A DNA stretch of 64,000 nt from Streptomyces sp. ADI95-17 (GTDB taxonomy: Bacteria; Actinomycetota; Actinomycetes; Streptomycetales; Streptomycetaceae): contig NZ_ML123046.1 in assembly GCF_003846175.1 (NCBI RefSeq), positions 1,006,407-1,070,406 of the forward strand, given 5' to 3'. The notes beneath the pieces are model-generated. The model was not told the DNA's origin. It worked only from the letters and a program-made list of their open reading frames with translations, and ran no database searches. Within the stretch, counting starts at the first letter, position 1, and the number at the start of each line of letters is the position of its first letter. Positions 16,328 through 25,100 of the stretch are shown in pieces. Made by a program: the position numbers and the translations under genes.

Positions 16328-17549
16328 CTTCGTCCGGCGGATCGAATCCGCCACCCCCGCCGACCGCGACCGGGCCGTCGACGCACTGCGCGGCATCGCC
16401 ATCCTCGGCGTCGTCCTCGGCCACTGGCTGGTCACCGCGCTCGTCGTCGACAGCGGCACCGTGCACGGGGCGAGCCCGCTCCGGTACCTGCCCGGACTCA
16501 CACCGGCCTCCTGGCTGTTCCAGACCCTCGCGGTCTTCTTCCTGGTCGGCGGACTCGTCGGCGCGAAGAGCCACGCCTGCGCCCGCTCCAGGGGCGAGAG
16601 TTACGGCCGGTGGCTCCGCGCCCGGATGAGCCGGCTGCTGCGCCCGCTGGCCGTGGTGCCGGTCGTCTGGACCGTGGCGGCCTGCGCGATGCTCGCCTCC
16701 GGCGTGGACCAGGACACCGTGCGGGCACTGTGCAAGCTGGTGTGGTCCCCGCTCTGGTTCCTCGTGGTCTTCGCGGCGCTGACGGCGGCGACCCCGCTTG
16801 TGGCGAAGCTCCATCCGCTGTGGCCGTTCGCCGTCGTACTGGTCGTCGACCTCTACCGGTTCGGCCTGGACGCGCCCGGCAGCTTCGCCGCGGTCAACGT
16901 AGCGGCCGGCTGGCTGGTGCCGTACTGCCTGGGCGCCGCCTGGTCCCGGGGCGAACTGTCCGGCCGCCGGACCGGCTGGACACTGCTGCTCGGCGGCGCG
17001 GCGGCCACCGCCGCACTCGTCCTGTGGGCCGGATACCCCGCGACCATGGTCGGTGTCCCCGGCGTGGCCGTCTCCAATCTCGACCCGCCGACCCTCGCCG
17101 TGGTCACCTTCGGCCTGGCGCAGTGCGGGGCGGCACTGCTGCTGATGGGCCCGCTGCGCCGGGCGCTGCGACGCCCCGCGCTCTGGGCGGTGGTAGCGAC
17201 ATTGAACCTCTCGGCAATGACGGTGTTCCTGTGGCACCAGACGGCGATGATCGCGGTCACCGCGACCGGCCTGTGGGTGGGCGGGACGCTGCCGGGTCTG
17301 CACACCGTGCCCGACCGACCCGGCTGGGTGCTGGCCCGGCTGGCCTGGCTGCCGGCGTTCGCCGCGGCGCTGCTGATCTGCCGGCTGGCGTTTCGCGGTT
17401 ACGAACGGCAGCGGCCGGCGCGGACGAAGAGCCTGGTCGTCCGCGAGGGACGCCCAGTCCGACCGGTGGCGGCGCGGCGTGCCCAGGGCCCGTCCTGGAG
17501 CCTCCTGCCCGGAGGGGCCAGGCATGATCCGAACGAAAGGCCCGAATAA
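16320..17549 (+). CDS. Membrane acyltransferase family 3 protein
   Basis: This 409-residue protein has about ten membrane helices and the N-terminal signature of acyltransferase 3 proteins (VDALRGIAILGVVLGHWL, with the conserved Arg and His near the first helix). These enzymes move acyl groups from the cytoplasm onto surface sugars, lipids or peptidoglycan. Its start overlaps the secreted hydrolase gene by eight bases, so the pair could install and remove, or process, the same acyl mark outside the cell. The C terminus is a 60-residue basic cytoplasmic tail ending NERPE. The substrate is unknown. Confidence 0.85.
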   Translation: MRDFVRRIESATPADRDRAVDALRGIAILGVVLGHWLVTALVVDSGTVHGASPLRYLPGLTPASWLFQTLAVFFLVGGLVGAKSHACARSRGESYGRWLRARMSRLLRPLAVVPVVWTVAACAMLASGVDQDTVRALCKLVWSPLWFLVVFAALTAATPLVAKLHPLWPFAVVLVVDLYRFGLDAPGSFAAVNVAAGWLVPYCLGAAWSRGELSGRRTGWTLLLGGAAATAALVLWAGYPATMVGVPGVAVSNLDPPTLAVVTFGLAQCGAALLLMGPLRRALRRPALWAVVATLNLSAMTVFLWHQTAMIAVTATGLWVGGTLPGLHTVPDRPGWVLARLAWLPAFAAALLICRLAFRGYERQRPARTKSLVVREGRPVRPVAARRAQGPSWSLLPGGARHDPNERPE

Positions 17550-17550
17550 G

Positions 17551-18909
17551 GTGCGAGCTGTGAATCCGGGGGACATGACGAAGCGTACGGCGCGGGCTCT
17601 GCGGGCATGGCCCGGCATCCTGCGCAAGGACCTCCTGACACTGGCGGCCGATCCGAACGGGCAGGCGGGGCAGCCGCGCTGGCTGGAATGGCGGCCGGTG
17701 ATCATGGTGCCGCTGGTGATGCTCGCGGTGGGGGTGCTCATCGCCGGCACCAACCAGTACGCCTTCGGTTTCGGGATGGGCATCCAGCTCGGCATCCTGT
17801 TCGCGGGGATCCAGTCGGTGGCGTGCGTCGTCGCTCTGTACCGGCCGGTGCCGGCCTGGTGGGCGTCGATGATCGGCACGGTGATGGTCACCCCGTTCGC
17901 CGCGAACGCCGGTCTGGGGGAGCCGTTCCCGTGGAGCGGGGCGTACCCCTGGAGCGGGGTCGGGATCGCGATGCAGGCCGGGGTGCTGTTCCTGCTCGCG
18001 CTGCGGGTGCGTCCCCGGATCGCCGTCGAGACCCTGACGATCACCTTGCTGCTGGGGCTCGCCTGCGGGGCGAGCACGCCGTGGCGCAGCGCCCACGACA
18101 TCCGCCTCGCGATCGCCGCCCTCGTTCTCACCGTGGTGGTGGCGGGCGCCCTGCGCGGCCTCGTGGTGGTCCGTACGAAGCTGGTCGTGCAGGAGGAGCT
18201 CACCGCCGAGGAGCGTTCCAGGCGCACCCTGCTGGAGGAACGCAACCGCATCGCACGCGAGTTGCACGATGTGGTCGCCCACCACATGTCGGTCATCTCC
18301 ATCCAGGCGCAGGTCGTTCCGCACCTGGTCGAGAACCCGTCCGACGAGCTGCGGGAGAACGCCGAGGGCATCCGCCGCAACGCGGTCGACGCGCTCACCG
18401 AACTGCGCCGGGTGCTCGGCGTACTGCGCTCCGAGGACCCCTTGCCGCAGGCCGCGCGGCACGCCCCGCAGCCCACGCTGGACCGGGTGGACGAACTGGT
18501 CGGCAACGCGCGTGGCGCCGGTGTCGAGGTCACCGCCGAGACCACCGGGGAGCCGCGTCCGCTGTCGCCGGGCGTCGAGCTGTCGGCGTTCCGCATCGTG
18601 CAGGAGGCGCTCAGCAACGCGATGCGGCACGCACCGGGGGCCCGGGTGCGGGTGGAGATCCGCCACCGGGTCTCCGGGGTCACGGTACGGGTCACCAACA
18701 CCGCGCCGGACCGCCCCGCCCCGCCCACCACGGGCGCCGGCCACGGCCTGCTCGGCATGCGTGAGCGCGCCGCGATGCTGGGCGGCGAACTCGTCACCGG
18801 GCCGACTCCCGACGGCGGCTACGAGGTCACTGCGATACTGCCCGCACCGCCCACCGCGGAGCCCGCCGGTTCCGCCGCTCCCGCCGACCCAGCCGAGGAC
18901 TCCCGATGA
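17551..18909 (+). CDS. Sensor histidine kinase (HisKA_3 / LiaS-NarX type)
   Basis: The 452-residue kinase begins at GTG 17551, one base after the acyltransferase stop, with AAAGG upstream; ATG 17575 (MTKRTARAL) is an in-frame alternative. It has four to six membrane helices (about 50-200), then a HisKA_3 dimerisation helix with phospho-acceptor His239 in ERNRIARELHDVVAHHMS. The HATPase_c domain shows an N-box (VQEALSNAMRHA) and a G-box (GAGHGLLGMRERAAM). No large outer domain is present, so the signal is probably sensed within the membrane. The stop overlaps the response regulator by four bases. Envelope stress is a common role for this class, but the signal is not known here. Confidence 0.9.
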   Translation: MRAVNPGDMTKRTARALRAWPGILRKDLLTLAADPNGQAGQPRWLEWRPVIMVPLVMLAVGVLIAGTNQYAFGFGMGIQLGILFAGIQSVACVVALYRPVPAWWASMIGTVMVTPFAANAGLGEPFPWSGAYPWSGVGIAMQAGVLFLLALRVRPRIAVETLTITLLLGLACGASTPWRSAHDIRLAIAALVLTVVVAGALRGLVVVRTKLVVQEELTAEERSRRTLLEERNRIARELHDVVAHHMSVISIQAQVVPHLVENPSDELRENAEGIRRNAVDALTELRRVLGVLRSEDPLPQAARHAPQPTLDRVDELVGNARGAGVEVTAETTGEPRPLSPGVELSAFRIVQEALSNAMRHAPGARVRVEIRHRVSGVTVRVTNTAPDRPAPPTTGAGHGLLGMRERAAMLGGELVTGPTPDGGYEVTAILPAPPTAEPAGSAAPADPAEDSR

Positions 18910-19577
18910 CGGCCATCCGCGTACTGATCGCCGACGACCAGATGATGGTCCGGCAGGGCTTCACGGTGCTGCTGAACGCCGAGCCCGGTATCGAGGTCGT
19001 CGGCCAGGCGGTGGACGGTGCCGACGCCGTGGAGAAGGTGGCCGAACTCGCCCCGGACGTCGTCCTGATGGACATCCGCATGCCCCGGCTCGGTGGCATC
19101 GAGGCCACACGCGTCATCACCGGGGCCGACGGCGCCACGGTGAAGGTCCTCGTCCTGACCACCTTCGATCTCGACGAGTACGTCTACGAGGCGCTGCGCG
19201 CGGGCGCGTCCGGATTCCTCCTGAAGGACGCCTCCGCCGCCGAACTCGCCCACGCGGTAAGGGTGGTGGCGGAGGGCGAGGCGCTTCTCGCCCCCAACAT
19301 CACCAAGCGGCTGATCGCCGAGTTCGCCCGGGTGAGCGCCGGTCCACGAGCGCCGCTCAAGGACCGTACCGGCGAGCTGACGGAACGTGAGACCGAGGTC
19401 CTGGCCCTGATCGCACAGGGCCTGTCCAACACCGAGATCGCCGCGCGTCTCGTGGTCGCCGAACAGACCGTGAAGTCCCATGTGGGCCGGATCCTGGCCA
19501 AGCTGGGTCTGCGCGACCGGACCCAGGCCGCGGTCCACGCCTTCGAAACGGGCCTGGTGCGCCCGTCCGGTTACTGA
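18906..19577 (+). CDS. NarL/LuxR-family response regulator
   Basis: This 223-residue cognate regulator of the upstream kinase starts with an ATGA overlap. The receiver domain has the acidic pair DD (10-11), the phosphorylation site Asp56 in VVLMDIRMP, Thr in VLTTFD and Lys in FLLKDA. A LuxR-type HTH (about 158-215) follows: LTERETEVLALIAQGLSNTE then TVKSHVGRILAKLGLRDR. All catalytic positions are intact, unlike the response-regulator remnant at 4.7-5.1 kb. Likely targets are its own operon and envelope genes, but no site was recognised. Confidence 0.92.
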   Translation: MTAIRVLIADDQMMVRQGFTVLLNAEPGIEVVGQAVDGADAVEKVAELAPDVVLMDIRMPRLGGIEATRVITGADGATVKVLVLTTFDLDEYVYEALRAGASGFLLKDASAAELAHAVRVVAEGEALLAPNITKRLIAEFARVSAGPRAPLKDRTGELTERETEVLALIAQGLSNTEIAARLVVAEQTVKSHVGRILAKLGLRDRTQAAVHAFETGLVRPSGY

Positions 19578-19851
19578 GCCGGCCGGCGCGACACAACCGC
19601 CACAACGCGACTCGCGCAACACGACCCGCGCAACGCAACGCAGCGCACACCCACGGCGTCCGTGCACGCCGTTCGCTCCGGCATGCCCGAATGACGGCAG
19701 GAGCGCCACAACCCAGGGGCGTACGACCCGGGACCACCGAGCGGCCGTGGGCCGCCCGGCGGGTCGTCGTGCCCCGCGACCCACGGCGACGAGCTGTTCG
19801 CCGTACACGGTCCGACCGATTCCGTCCACGACCGAAGGAACCGAAAAGTCC
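19578..19851 (+). other. 274-bp region before the mannosyltransferase gene
   Basis: The left part holds imperfect CGCGCAAC direct repeats (about 19600-19650) and the right part holds the ribosome site GAAGGA (about 19834). No gene is visible. A promoter is expected, but no clear -35/-10 pair was seen. Confidence 0.4.
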
Positions 19852-21006
19852 ATGGGCTCCACCCTCGTCATCACCAATGACTTCCCGCCGCGTCAGGGCG
19901 GCATCGAGACCTTCGTGCACGCGATGGCCACCCGGGTGCCGGACGACGACGTGGTCGTCTACACCTCGCACGAGCCGGGCGACACCGCCTACGACGCGAG
20001 CCTGCCGTTCCCCGTCGTACGGGATGCCGCCCGCACACTGCTGCCCACCGGCCGGGTCACCCGCAGGGCCGTCGAGATCGCCGGGGCCCACGGCTGCGAC
20101 CGGGTCTGGTTCGGCGCCGCCGCTCCGCTGGCACTGATGGCACCGGCCCTGCGGCGCAGCGGCGTACGGCGCATCGTGGCGACCACCCACGGCCACGAGA
20201 TCTGGTGGGCCAGGACCCCCGGTGCGCGCGGGCTGATGCGCCGGATAGGCAATGGCGTCGACGTGGTCACGTATCTGGGCCAGTACACCCGCGCCCGGAT
20301 CGAGCCCGCGCTCGGCCCGCGTGCCCGCATGAGCCGGCTGGTTCCCGGGGTCGACGCCGAGGTGTACCGGCCCCGCGCCGACGCCGGACCCGACCCGCTC
20401 ACCGAACTCGCCCTGCACGGCAAGCGCGTCATCCTCTGCGTGGCCAGGCTCGTCCCCCGCAAGGGCCAGGACACACTCATCCGGGCCCTGCCGCTGATCC
20501 GGAGCCAGGTGCCCGACGCCGAGCTGGTGGTGGTCGGCCGGGGGCCCGACGAGGCCCGGCTGCGCAAACTGGCGGCGCGGCACGGCCAGGGAGCGGTCCA
20601 CTTCGCGGGCGGCGTCTCGCACACCGACACCCCGCCCTACTACGCCGCGGCGGACGTCTTCGCGATGCCGTGCCGCACCCGGCGGGCCGGTCTGGAGGCG
20701 GAAGGGCTCGGGATCGTGTTCCTGGAGGCGGCGGCGAGCGGTCTGCCGGTGGTCGTCGGTGACTCGGGCGGCGCCCCGGACACCGTCCTCGACGGCAGGA
20801 CCGGCCGGGTCGTGGACGGCACCGATCCCGCGGCCGTCGCCGAGGTGCTGACCGGGATACTTCTGGACCCCGACCGCGCGGCGATGGGCGCCGCGGGCCG
20901 TGAATGGGTCCGGGAGTCCTGGTCCTGGGACGCGTCGGCCCGCCGTCTGACAGACCTTCTGACCCCTGCCGAGGAGGCCACGCCGGTGCGGCCGGGCGAG
21001 GAGTAG
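19852..21006 (+). CDS. pimB: GT4 alpha-(1,6)-mannosyltransferase, PimB'-like
   Basis: This 384-residue GT-B glycosyltransferase has the N-terminal VITNDFPPRQGGIETFVH motif and WFGAAAPLALMAPALRRSGV, very close in pattern to mycobacterial PimB'. The C-terminal donor domain carries CVARLVPRKGQDTLIRALP, the catalytic EX7E equivalent (EAEGLGIVFLEAAASGLP) and GDSGGAPDTVLDG. PimB' adds the second mannose to phosphatidyl-inositol mannoside at the inner membrane face. Streptomyces contain phosphatidylinositol mannosides, so this is a plausible role, although other lipid or sugar acceptors cannot be excluded. GAAGGA precedes the ATG at a somewhat long spacing. No other PIM gene is in the window. Confidence 0.8.
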   Translation: MGSTLVITNDFPPRQGGIETFVHAMATRVPDDDVVVYTSHEPGDTAYDASLPFPVVRDAARTLLPTGRVTRRAVEIAGAHGCDRVWFGAAAPLALMAPALRRSGVRRIVATTHGHEIWWARTPGARGLMRRIGNGVDVVTYLGQYTRARIEPALGPRARMSRLVPGVDAEVYRPRADAGPDPLTELALHGKRVILCVARLVPRKGQDTLIRALPLIRSQVPDAELVVVGRGPDEARLRKLAARHGQGAVHFAGGVSHTDTPPYYAAADVFAMPCRTRRAGLEAEGLGIVFLEAAASGLPVVVGDSGGAPDTVLDGRTGRVVDGTDPAAVAEVLTGILLDPDRAAMGAAGREWVRESWSWDASARRLTDLLTPAEEATPVRPGEE

Positions 21007-21172
21007 CGATCCGTGCGGGGGCGGTGCGGTCACCTGCGGGGGTTCCGGCAGGCCGCCGGTCCGTTGGCTTACTGATGGCGCACCGCCCCCGGAAATGAAT
21101 GTGCCAATGGCCCAGTGGAGCCTGCCCGGCTTGAGCCAAGGGCCGCAGGGATGCTGTGATGTACCCGTCGAT

Positions 21173-21201
21173 GGCGCTGCGGATCTCCGCGGCGCCTTTT
21201 T
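21173..21201 (+). terminator. Intrinsic terminator with T-run in the FUSC leader
   Basis: GGCGCTGCGGA (21173-21183) pairs with TCCGCGGCGCC (21186-21196), with one T-G pair, followed directly by TTTTT (21197-21201). True U-tract terminators are rare in this genome. It lies 167 bases after the mannosyltransferase stop and 44 bases before the FUSC start, so it either ends the upstream transcript or works as an attenuator for FUSC. Confidence 0.7.
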
Positions 21202-21244
21202 CATGCCGGTGTGCAGGGCCGGCGCACGGAAGCGGGAGCGTTTG

Positions 21245-22750
21245 GTGCTGAAGAGGATGTTCGTCGCCCCGGACCCGGGCCGGCTGAGGCTGCGCAGCAG
21301 CGTCCGGGCCGTCCTCGGCATCGGACTCGCCGTCGCGGTGTGCGGCCTGGCCGGCCACTCCCTCGTCGCGGCCGTCACCGGCGGCCTCGCCGCGCTGCTG
21401 GCCCTGTTCACGGTGCTGGACACCACGGTGCGGGGGCAGGCGGTCACCACCGCCCTGCTGCCCGTCGCCGGTTTCCCCGTGCTCGCCCTCGCCGCGGCTC
21501 TGCACGACCACCCGGTGGCCCGGGACGTGGCGTTCCTCGCGGTCATCGGCGCGGGTGTGTACGCCCGGCGATGGGGGCCGCGCGGCCACTCGCTCGGTGT
21601 GTTCGCCTTCATGGCCTTCTTCACCACGCAGTTCCTCCACACGCTGCCCGGTCAGCTGCCCGAGCTGTACTCCGCGGTCGCCCTCTCGCTGCTCGTCTCG
21701 TCGGCCGTCCGCTTCGGGCTGTGGTGCTACGAACGACGGCAGCCCGCCGCCGTCGTGATCGCCCCGGTGACCGGCACCGGGCTGGGCCGGGCGACCACCC
21801 GACAGGCGGTCCAGGCGACCGCGGGCGCGGCCTTCGCGCTGATGGCGGGTCTCGTCCTGTCCGAAGAGCGCTGGTACTGGGCGGTGGGCGCCACATGGTG
21901 GGTCTTCGTGAACACCGCCTCGCGGGGCGAGACACTGGTCCGCGGCTTCCGCCGGATCCTGGGCACACTGGTCGGCGTACCCATCGGTCTGGCCGCCGTC
22001 GTCCCGCTGCACGGAGCGCCCGTGCCCACCGCGTTCGTCGTCGCGGCCGGAGTCTTCGGGATCTTCTACACCGCCGCGGTCTCCTACACCTGGATGGTCT
22101 TCTCGGTGACGGTGATGGCCGGGGCGCTGTACGGGCTCCTCGGCGTACTGGACCCCGCCCTGCTCGTGCTGCGACTGACGGAGACCGGTGTGGGCGCGCT
22201 CGGCGCGATGCTCGCGGTGCTGCTCGTGCTGCCGATCACCACGCACGCCACCACCGACGCCTGGATACAGCGGGCCCTGCGCTGTGTGCACGCCTGCACC
22301 GCGGAGGCCGCCGCACGGCTCTCGGGGTCCCCGACCGCCGATCCCGCACCCCGGATCGCCGAACTGGAGGCGCTGCTCGGCCGGGTACGGATGTCCCTGG
22401 CCCCGCTGGTCCACCCGCTCAGCCCGCTGCGCGCCCGCAAGGCCCGCGCCGGGCAGGTGCTCGCCCTGCTGGACGCATGCGCACGCGAGGTGCGCGGACT
22501 GGCCTCCGTCGCGGCGGACCCGGAGGCGTCCCACGACGCCCGCCTCGCCGCCGCCTGCTGGCGGGTCGAGGCGTCCGTGGAGGCGCTGACCACCCCCGAT
22601 CCGCAACTCCGGGCGGGCGTTCCGGGCATCCCGCCGCACGCGGCCGCGGCCGGGCCCGCGCTCGCCCATCTGCACGGCCTGGAGCGGGCGCTCGCCGACC
22701 TCGCCGCACCACTGCACAGCGACCCGCGGGCACCGCTGATCGGTGTGTGA
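21245..22750 (+). CDS. FUSC-family membrane protein (aromatic acid exporter-like)
   Basis: The 501-residue protein starts best at GTG 21245, with GGGAG eight bases upstream; a longer frame from 21095 would run through the upstream terminator and is rejected. Residues about 20-170 form one block of membrane helices and about 180-345 a second (FALMAGLVLSEERWYWAVGA, then GETLVRGFRRILGTLVGVPI, the FUSC/AaeB-like signature). The last 150 residues are soluble helices. The family includes fusaric acid resistance and p-hydroxybenzoate efflux proteins. Export of an aromatic or amphipathic compound is inferred. The gene overlaps no neighbour and is preceded by a possible attenuator. Confidence 0.85.
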   Translation: MLKRMFVAPDPGRLRLRSSVRAVLGIGLAVAVCGLAGHSLVAAVTGGLAALLALFTVLDTTVRGQAVTTALLPVAGFPVLALAAALHDHPVARDVAFLAVIGAGVYARRWGPRGHSLGVFAFMAFFTTQFLHTLPGQLPELYSAVALSLLVSSAVRFGLWCYERRQPAAVVIAPVTGTGLGRATTRQAVQATAGAAFALMAGLVLSEERWYWAVGATWWVFVNTASRGETLVRGFRRILGTLVGVPIGLAAVVPLHGAPVPTAFVVAAGVFGIFYTAAVSYTWMVFSVTVMAGALYGLLGVLDPALLVLRLTETGVGALGAMLAVLLVLPITTHATTDAWIQRALRCVHACTAEAAARLSGSPTADPAPRIAELEALLGRVRMSLAPLVHPLSPLRARKARAGQVLALLDACAREVRGLASVAADPEASHDARLAAACWRVEASVEALTTPDPQLRAGVPGIPPHAAAAGPALAHLHGLERALADLAAPLHSDPRAPLIGV

Positions 22751-22889
22751 AGCGTCCCCGGACGTGTTCCCCCGAGTGGCCCCGGCAGCCGAGGCACTGG
22801 TCTGGACCTCATGGCCGACTGCTACCGTCGCCCCGGAAGATCACGACGGCACGGGCCGTCGTGATCGGTCGGCTGAGAGGGGCATTGCG

Positions 22890-23975
22890 GTGACGGACAG
22901 TGCGACGGGCGGCGACGACGGCGCGGTACGGGCATTCATCGGCTCGTTCACCTCGGCGGGCGGACGGGGAATCACCGTCGCCGCCGTGGACCGGGAGACC
23001 GGGGCGCTGACTGTCCTCGGCACCACGGACACGGTTCCCGACCCTTCATTTCTCGCCCTGGGCCACGGTCCGGGGCCGGGTGGCGGCGCGCTCTACGCGG
23101 TCAGCGAGACCGAGCCCGGTGCGGCAGCCGCCCTGGACGTCACCGGCGACGTGCCGCAGCCGCTCGGCGGCATCCGGCCGGTGGACGGCGACGGCCCGAC
23201 CCATCTCGCGCTCGCGGGCGGCCATCTGCTCACCGCCAACTACAACTCCGGCAGCGTGAGCGTCCTGCCCGTGCTCGCGGACGGTTCCCTCGGCCCGGTC
23301 GCCTCCGTGTCCCGGCACGAGGGCAGCGGCCCCGACGCCGACCGGCAGCGGGGCCCGCACGCCCACCAGGTGCTCCCGGACCCGTCGGGGAACTGGGTGC
23401 TCAGCGTGGACCTCGGGACCGACTCCGTACGGATCTGCGCGCTCGACACGACGACCGGGGCGCTGCGGCCGCACGGCGAGACGGCCCTGCGGCCGGGCAC
23501 CGGCCCGCGCCACCTGGCCTTCCACCCCGCGGGGGGCCACGCCTACGTCCTGAACGAACTCGAACCGACCGTCACCACGTGCCGGTGGAACGCCGCCGCG
23601 GGCGTCCTGGAGCCGGTGGGGGAGACCGCCGTGCTGCCGGCGCCGCCGGCGGAGGGCGACGAGCCGGCGACGTACCCCTCCGAGGTGGTCGTCTCGCACG
23701 ACGGCCGGTTCCTCTGGACCGCCAACCGGGGGCACGACACCATCTCGGTCCTGGCGCTCGACGCGACCGGCGAGCAGGCGACCCTGGTCACGACCGTGGA
23801 CTGCGGCGGGCACTGGCCCCGCGACCTCGCGCTCGACCCGGCGGGCCGCCGGCTGTACGCGGCCAACGAGCGGTCCGGCGACGTCAGCTGGTTCGACATC
23901 GACCCGGAGACGGGCATCCCGCGCCGCGCGGGCTCGCTGGCCGCCCCCGCCGTGTCCTGCGTGATCTTCGGCTGA
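22890..23975 (+). CDS. Lactonase-family seven-bladed beta-propeller protein
   Basis: This 361-residue protein starts at GTG 22890 behind GAGAGGGG. Repeated blades of about 50 residues carry the pattern of the YbhE/6-phosphogluconolactonase family: FIGSFTSAGGRGITVAAVD, then HLLTANYNSGSVSVLPV, then GPHAHQVLPDPSGNWVLSVD, and FLWTANRGHDTISVLALD. The conserved GPHAHQ and Arg/His residues of the presumed active face are present. It may hydrolyse 6-phosphogluconolactone in the pentose phosphate pathway or another sugar lactone. There is no signal peptide, so it acts in the cytoplasm. It is monocistronic and convergent with the CbiX-like gene. Confidence 0.85.
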   Translation: MTDSATGGDDGAVRAFIGSFTSAGGRGITVAAVDRETGALTVLGTTDTVPDPSFLALGHGPGPGGGALYAVSETEPGAAAALDVTGDVPQPLGGIRPVDGDGPTHLALAGGHLLTANYNSGSVSVLPVLADGSLGPVASVSRHEGSGPDADRQRGPHAHQVLPDPSGNWVLSVDLGTDSVRICALDTTTGALRPHGETALRPGTGPRHLAFHPAGGHAYVLNELEPTVTTCRWNAAAGVLEPVGETAVLPAPPAEGDEPATYPSEVVVSHDGRFLWTANRGHDTISVLALDATGEQATLVTTVDCGGHWPRDLALDPAGRRLYAANERSGDVSWFDIDPETGIPRRAGSLAAPAVSCVIFG

Positions 23976-23993
23976 TTCCGCGCCGTGCACAGC

Positions 23994-24040
23994 ACGATCG
24001 CCGTACGGGCCCGGAGAACCGGGCCCGTACGGCGAATCGT
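23994..24040. terminator. Long bidirectional hairpin between convergent genes
   Basis: GCCGTACGGGCCCGG (24000-24014) and CCGGGCCCGTACGGC (24019-24033) form a perfect 15-bp stem with an AGAA loop. The stem extends outward with one bulged base. It lies midway between the lactonase and CbiX-like stops. Confidence 0.85.
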
Positions 24041-24057
24041 GGCGCGTCGCGCCGGGG

Positions 24058-24981
24058 TCAGTGCGCCTGGGCGCCCTGCGGCGCGACGGGCGTGATGCCG
24101 AGCGTCGTCATGTACATCGACAGCACGAGCTTGCCGATCGCCGGGTAGGCGCCGAGCGGCTCGGCCGTCGCGCAACCGGCCTCCTTCGCGGCGGCGTCCA
24201 GCAGCCCCTCGGCCACCTCCGGGCCCACCAGGTACGGGGCCACCGCGAGCTGCACCGAGCCGGAGCCGGTGAGCTGCTCGGCGATCGACGCGACGGAACC
24301 CTCGACGTCGAGCGCCGCGGCCATCACCGGAACCGCGAGCCGGGCGGCCAGCAGCATGCCGGTGATCCCGGCGGCCTGCACGGCCTCGTCGCCGCCCACC
24401 GTGGCCAGCACGATGCCGTCGGCGGCCGTGGCCACCGTGAAGAGCCTGGCGCGGTCGGCGCGGGCCAGACCGGCCTCGGAGAGCCGCACGTGCAGCGCCT
24501 CGGCGAGCAGCGGGTGCGGGCCGAGCACATCGGTCAGCTCGACCTGCGTACCGCTGTCCATCACGGCCTGTCGTATCCGCCGGATCAGGGCGCTGTCCGG
24601 CCCCGCGAGCAGCGGCACGACGACAGCGGACGGCCCCTCGGGCTCGGCGACCTCACGGCCCGCGGCCTGCGCCTGCTCGTAGCGCGCGACGCGCTCGGCG
24701 GCGCAGTAGGTCAGTACGGCGGAGAGCGTCGGGTACTCGGCATCGTCGCCGTCGAGGTAGCCGATCCGGGCGTTGAGGCCGGGCAGCTCGGAACGGGCGA
24801 TGCTGATCACCTCTTCGGCCAGACTGCGCGTGGCCGAGGAGGGGGTACCGGGAACGGCGAGAACGAGCGCGGCAGCGCCCTCGGGTGCGACCACGGGCTC
24901 CGGGCGGCGGTGCCGTCCGGACTGGCGAGGTCGCGGCATTCGTACAGGCAGGCCGGAAGCGGGCCCAGTGGGGGTGCTCAT
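24058..24981 (-). CDS. CbiX/sirohydrochlorin chelatase-like protein, metal ligands missing
   Basis: The 307-residue protein has the two-domain chelatase fold pattern: ALVLAVPGTPSSATRSLAEE, VVVPLLAGPDSALIRRIRQA, ELTDVLGPHPLLAEAL, and a second half ending VAPYLVGPEVAEGLLDAA and AYPAIGKLVLSMY. In true chelatases the first strand ends in a His-Gly-Thr/Ser motif and the second in a Tyr-His pair, which bind the metal. Here those positions read PGTPS and GPDSA, so both His ligands are absent. It is therefore unlikely to insert cobalt or iron into sirohydrochlorin. A non-catalytic or altered role is inferred. No tetrapyrrole genes are nearby. Confidence 0.65.
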   Translation of the reverse strand: MSTPTGPASGLPVRMPRPRQSGRHRRPEPVVAPEGAAALVLAVPGTPSSATRSLAEEVISIARSELPGLNARIGYLDGDDAEYPTLSAVLTYCAAERVARYEQAQAAGREVAEPEGPSAVVVPLLAGPDSALIRRIRQAVMDSGTQVELTDVLGPHPLLAEALHVRLSEAGLARADRARLFTVATAADGIVLATVGGDEAVQAAGITGMLLAARLAVPVMAAALDVEGSVASIAEQLTGSGSVQLAVAPYLVGPEVAEGLLDAAAKEAGCATAEPLGAYPAIGKLVLSMYMTTLGITPVAPQGAQAH

Positions 24982-25029
24982 GGCGCCGCATGCTACTGGT
25001 TTTGGGTGCGGCCCTGTTCGGGGAGGGCC

Positions 25030-25050
25030 CGGACAGGCGTTATCTGTCCG
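25030..25050. promoter_or_regulatory. Inverted repeat between the CbiX-like and sugar kinase genes
   Basis: CGGACAG (25030-25036) and CTGTCCG (25044-25050) flank GCGTTAT and are followed by CTTTTAT, an AT-rich spot in this GC-rich genome. It lies 49 bases upstream of the CbiX-like start. It could be an operator of that gene, or a hairpin. A TTGACT at 25076 is also present. Confidence 0.35.
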
Positions 25051-25100
25051 CTTTTATCCGATGAGCGGCTTACTGGTTGACTGTCCCGCTCTGTCACCAC

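Noticed and set aside
19600-19650. CGCGCAAC repeats as a possible CRISPR-like array
   Set aside because: Repeats are short, irregular and lack spacers of equal length.
21095-21244. A longer N terminus for FUSC
   Set aside because: It would run through an intrinsic terminator and has no ribosome site; GTG 21245 fits better.
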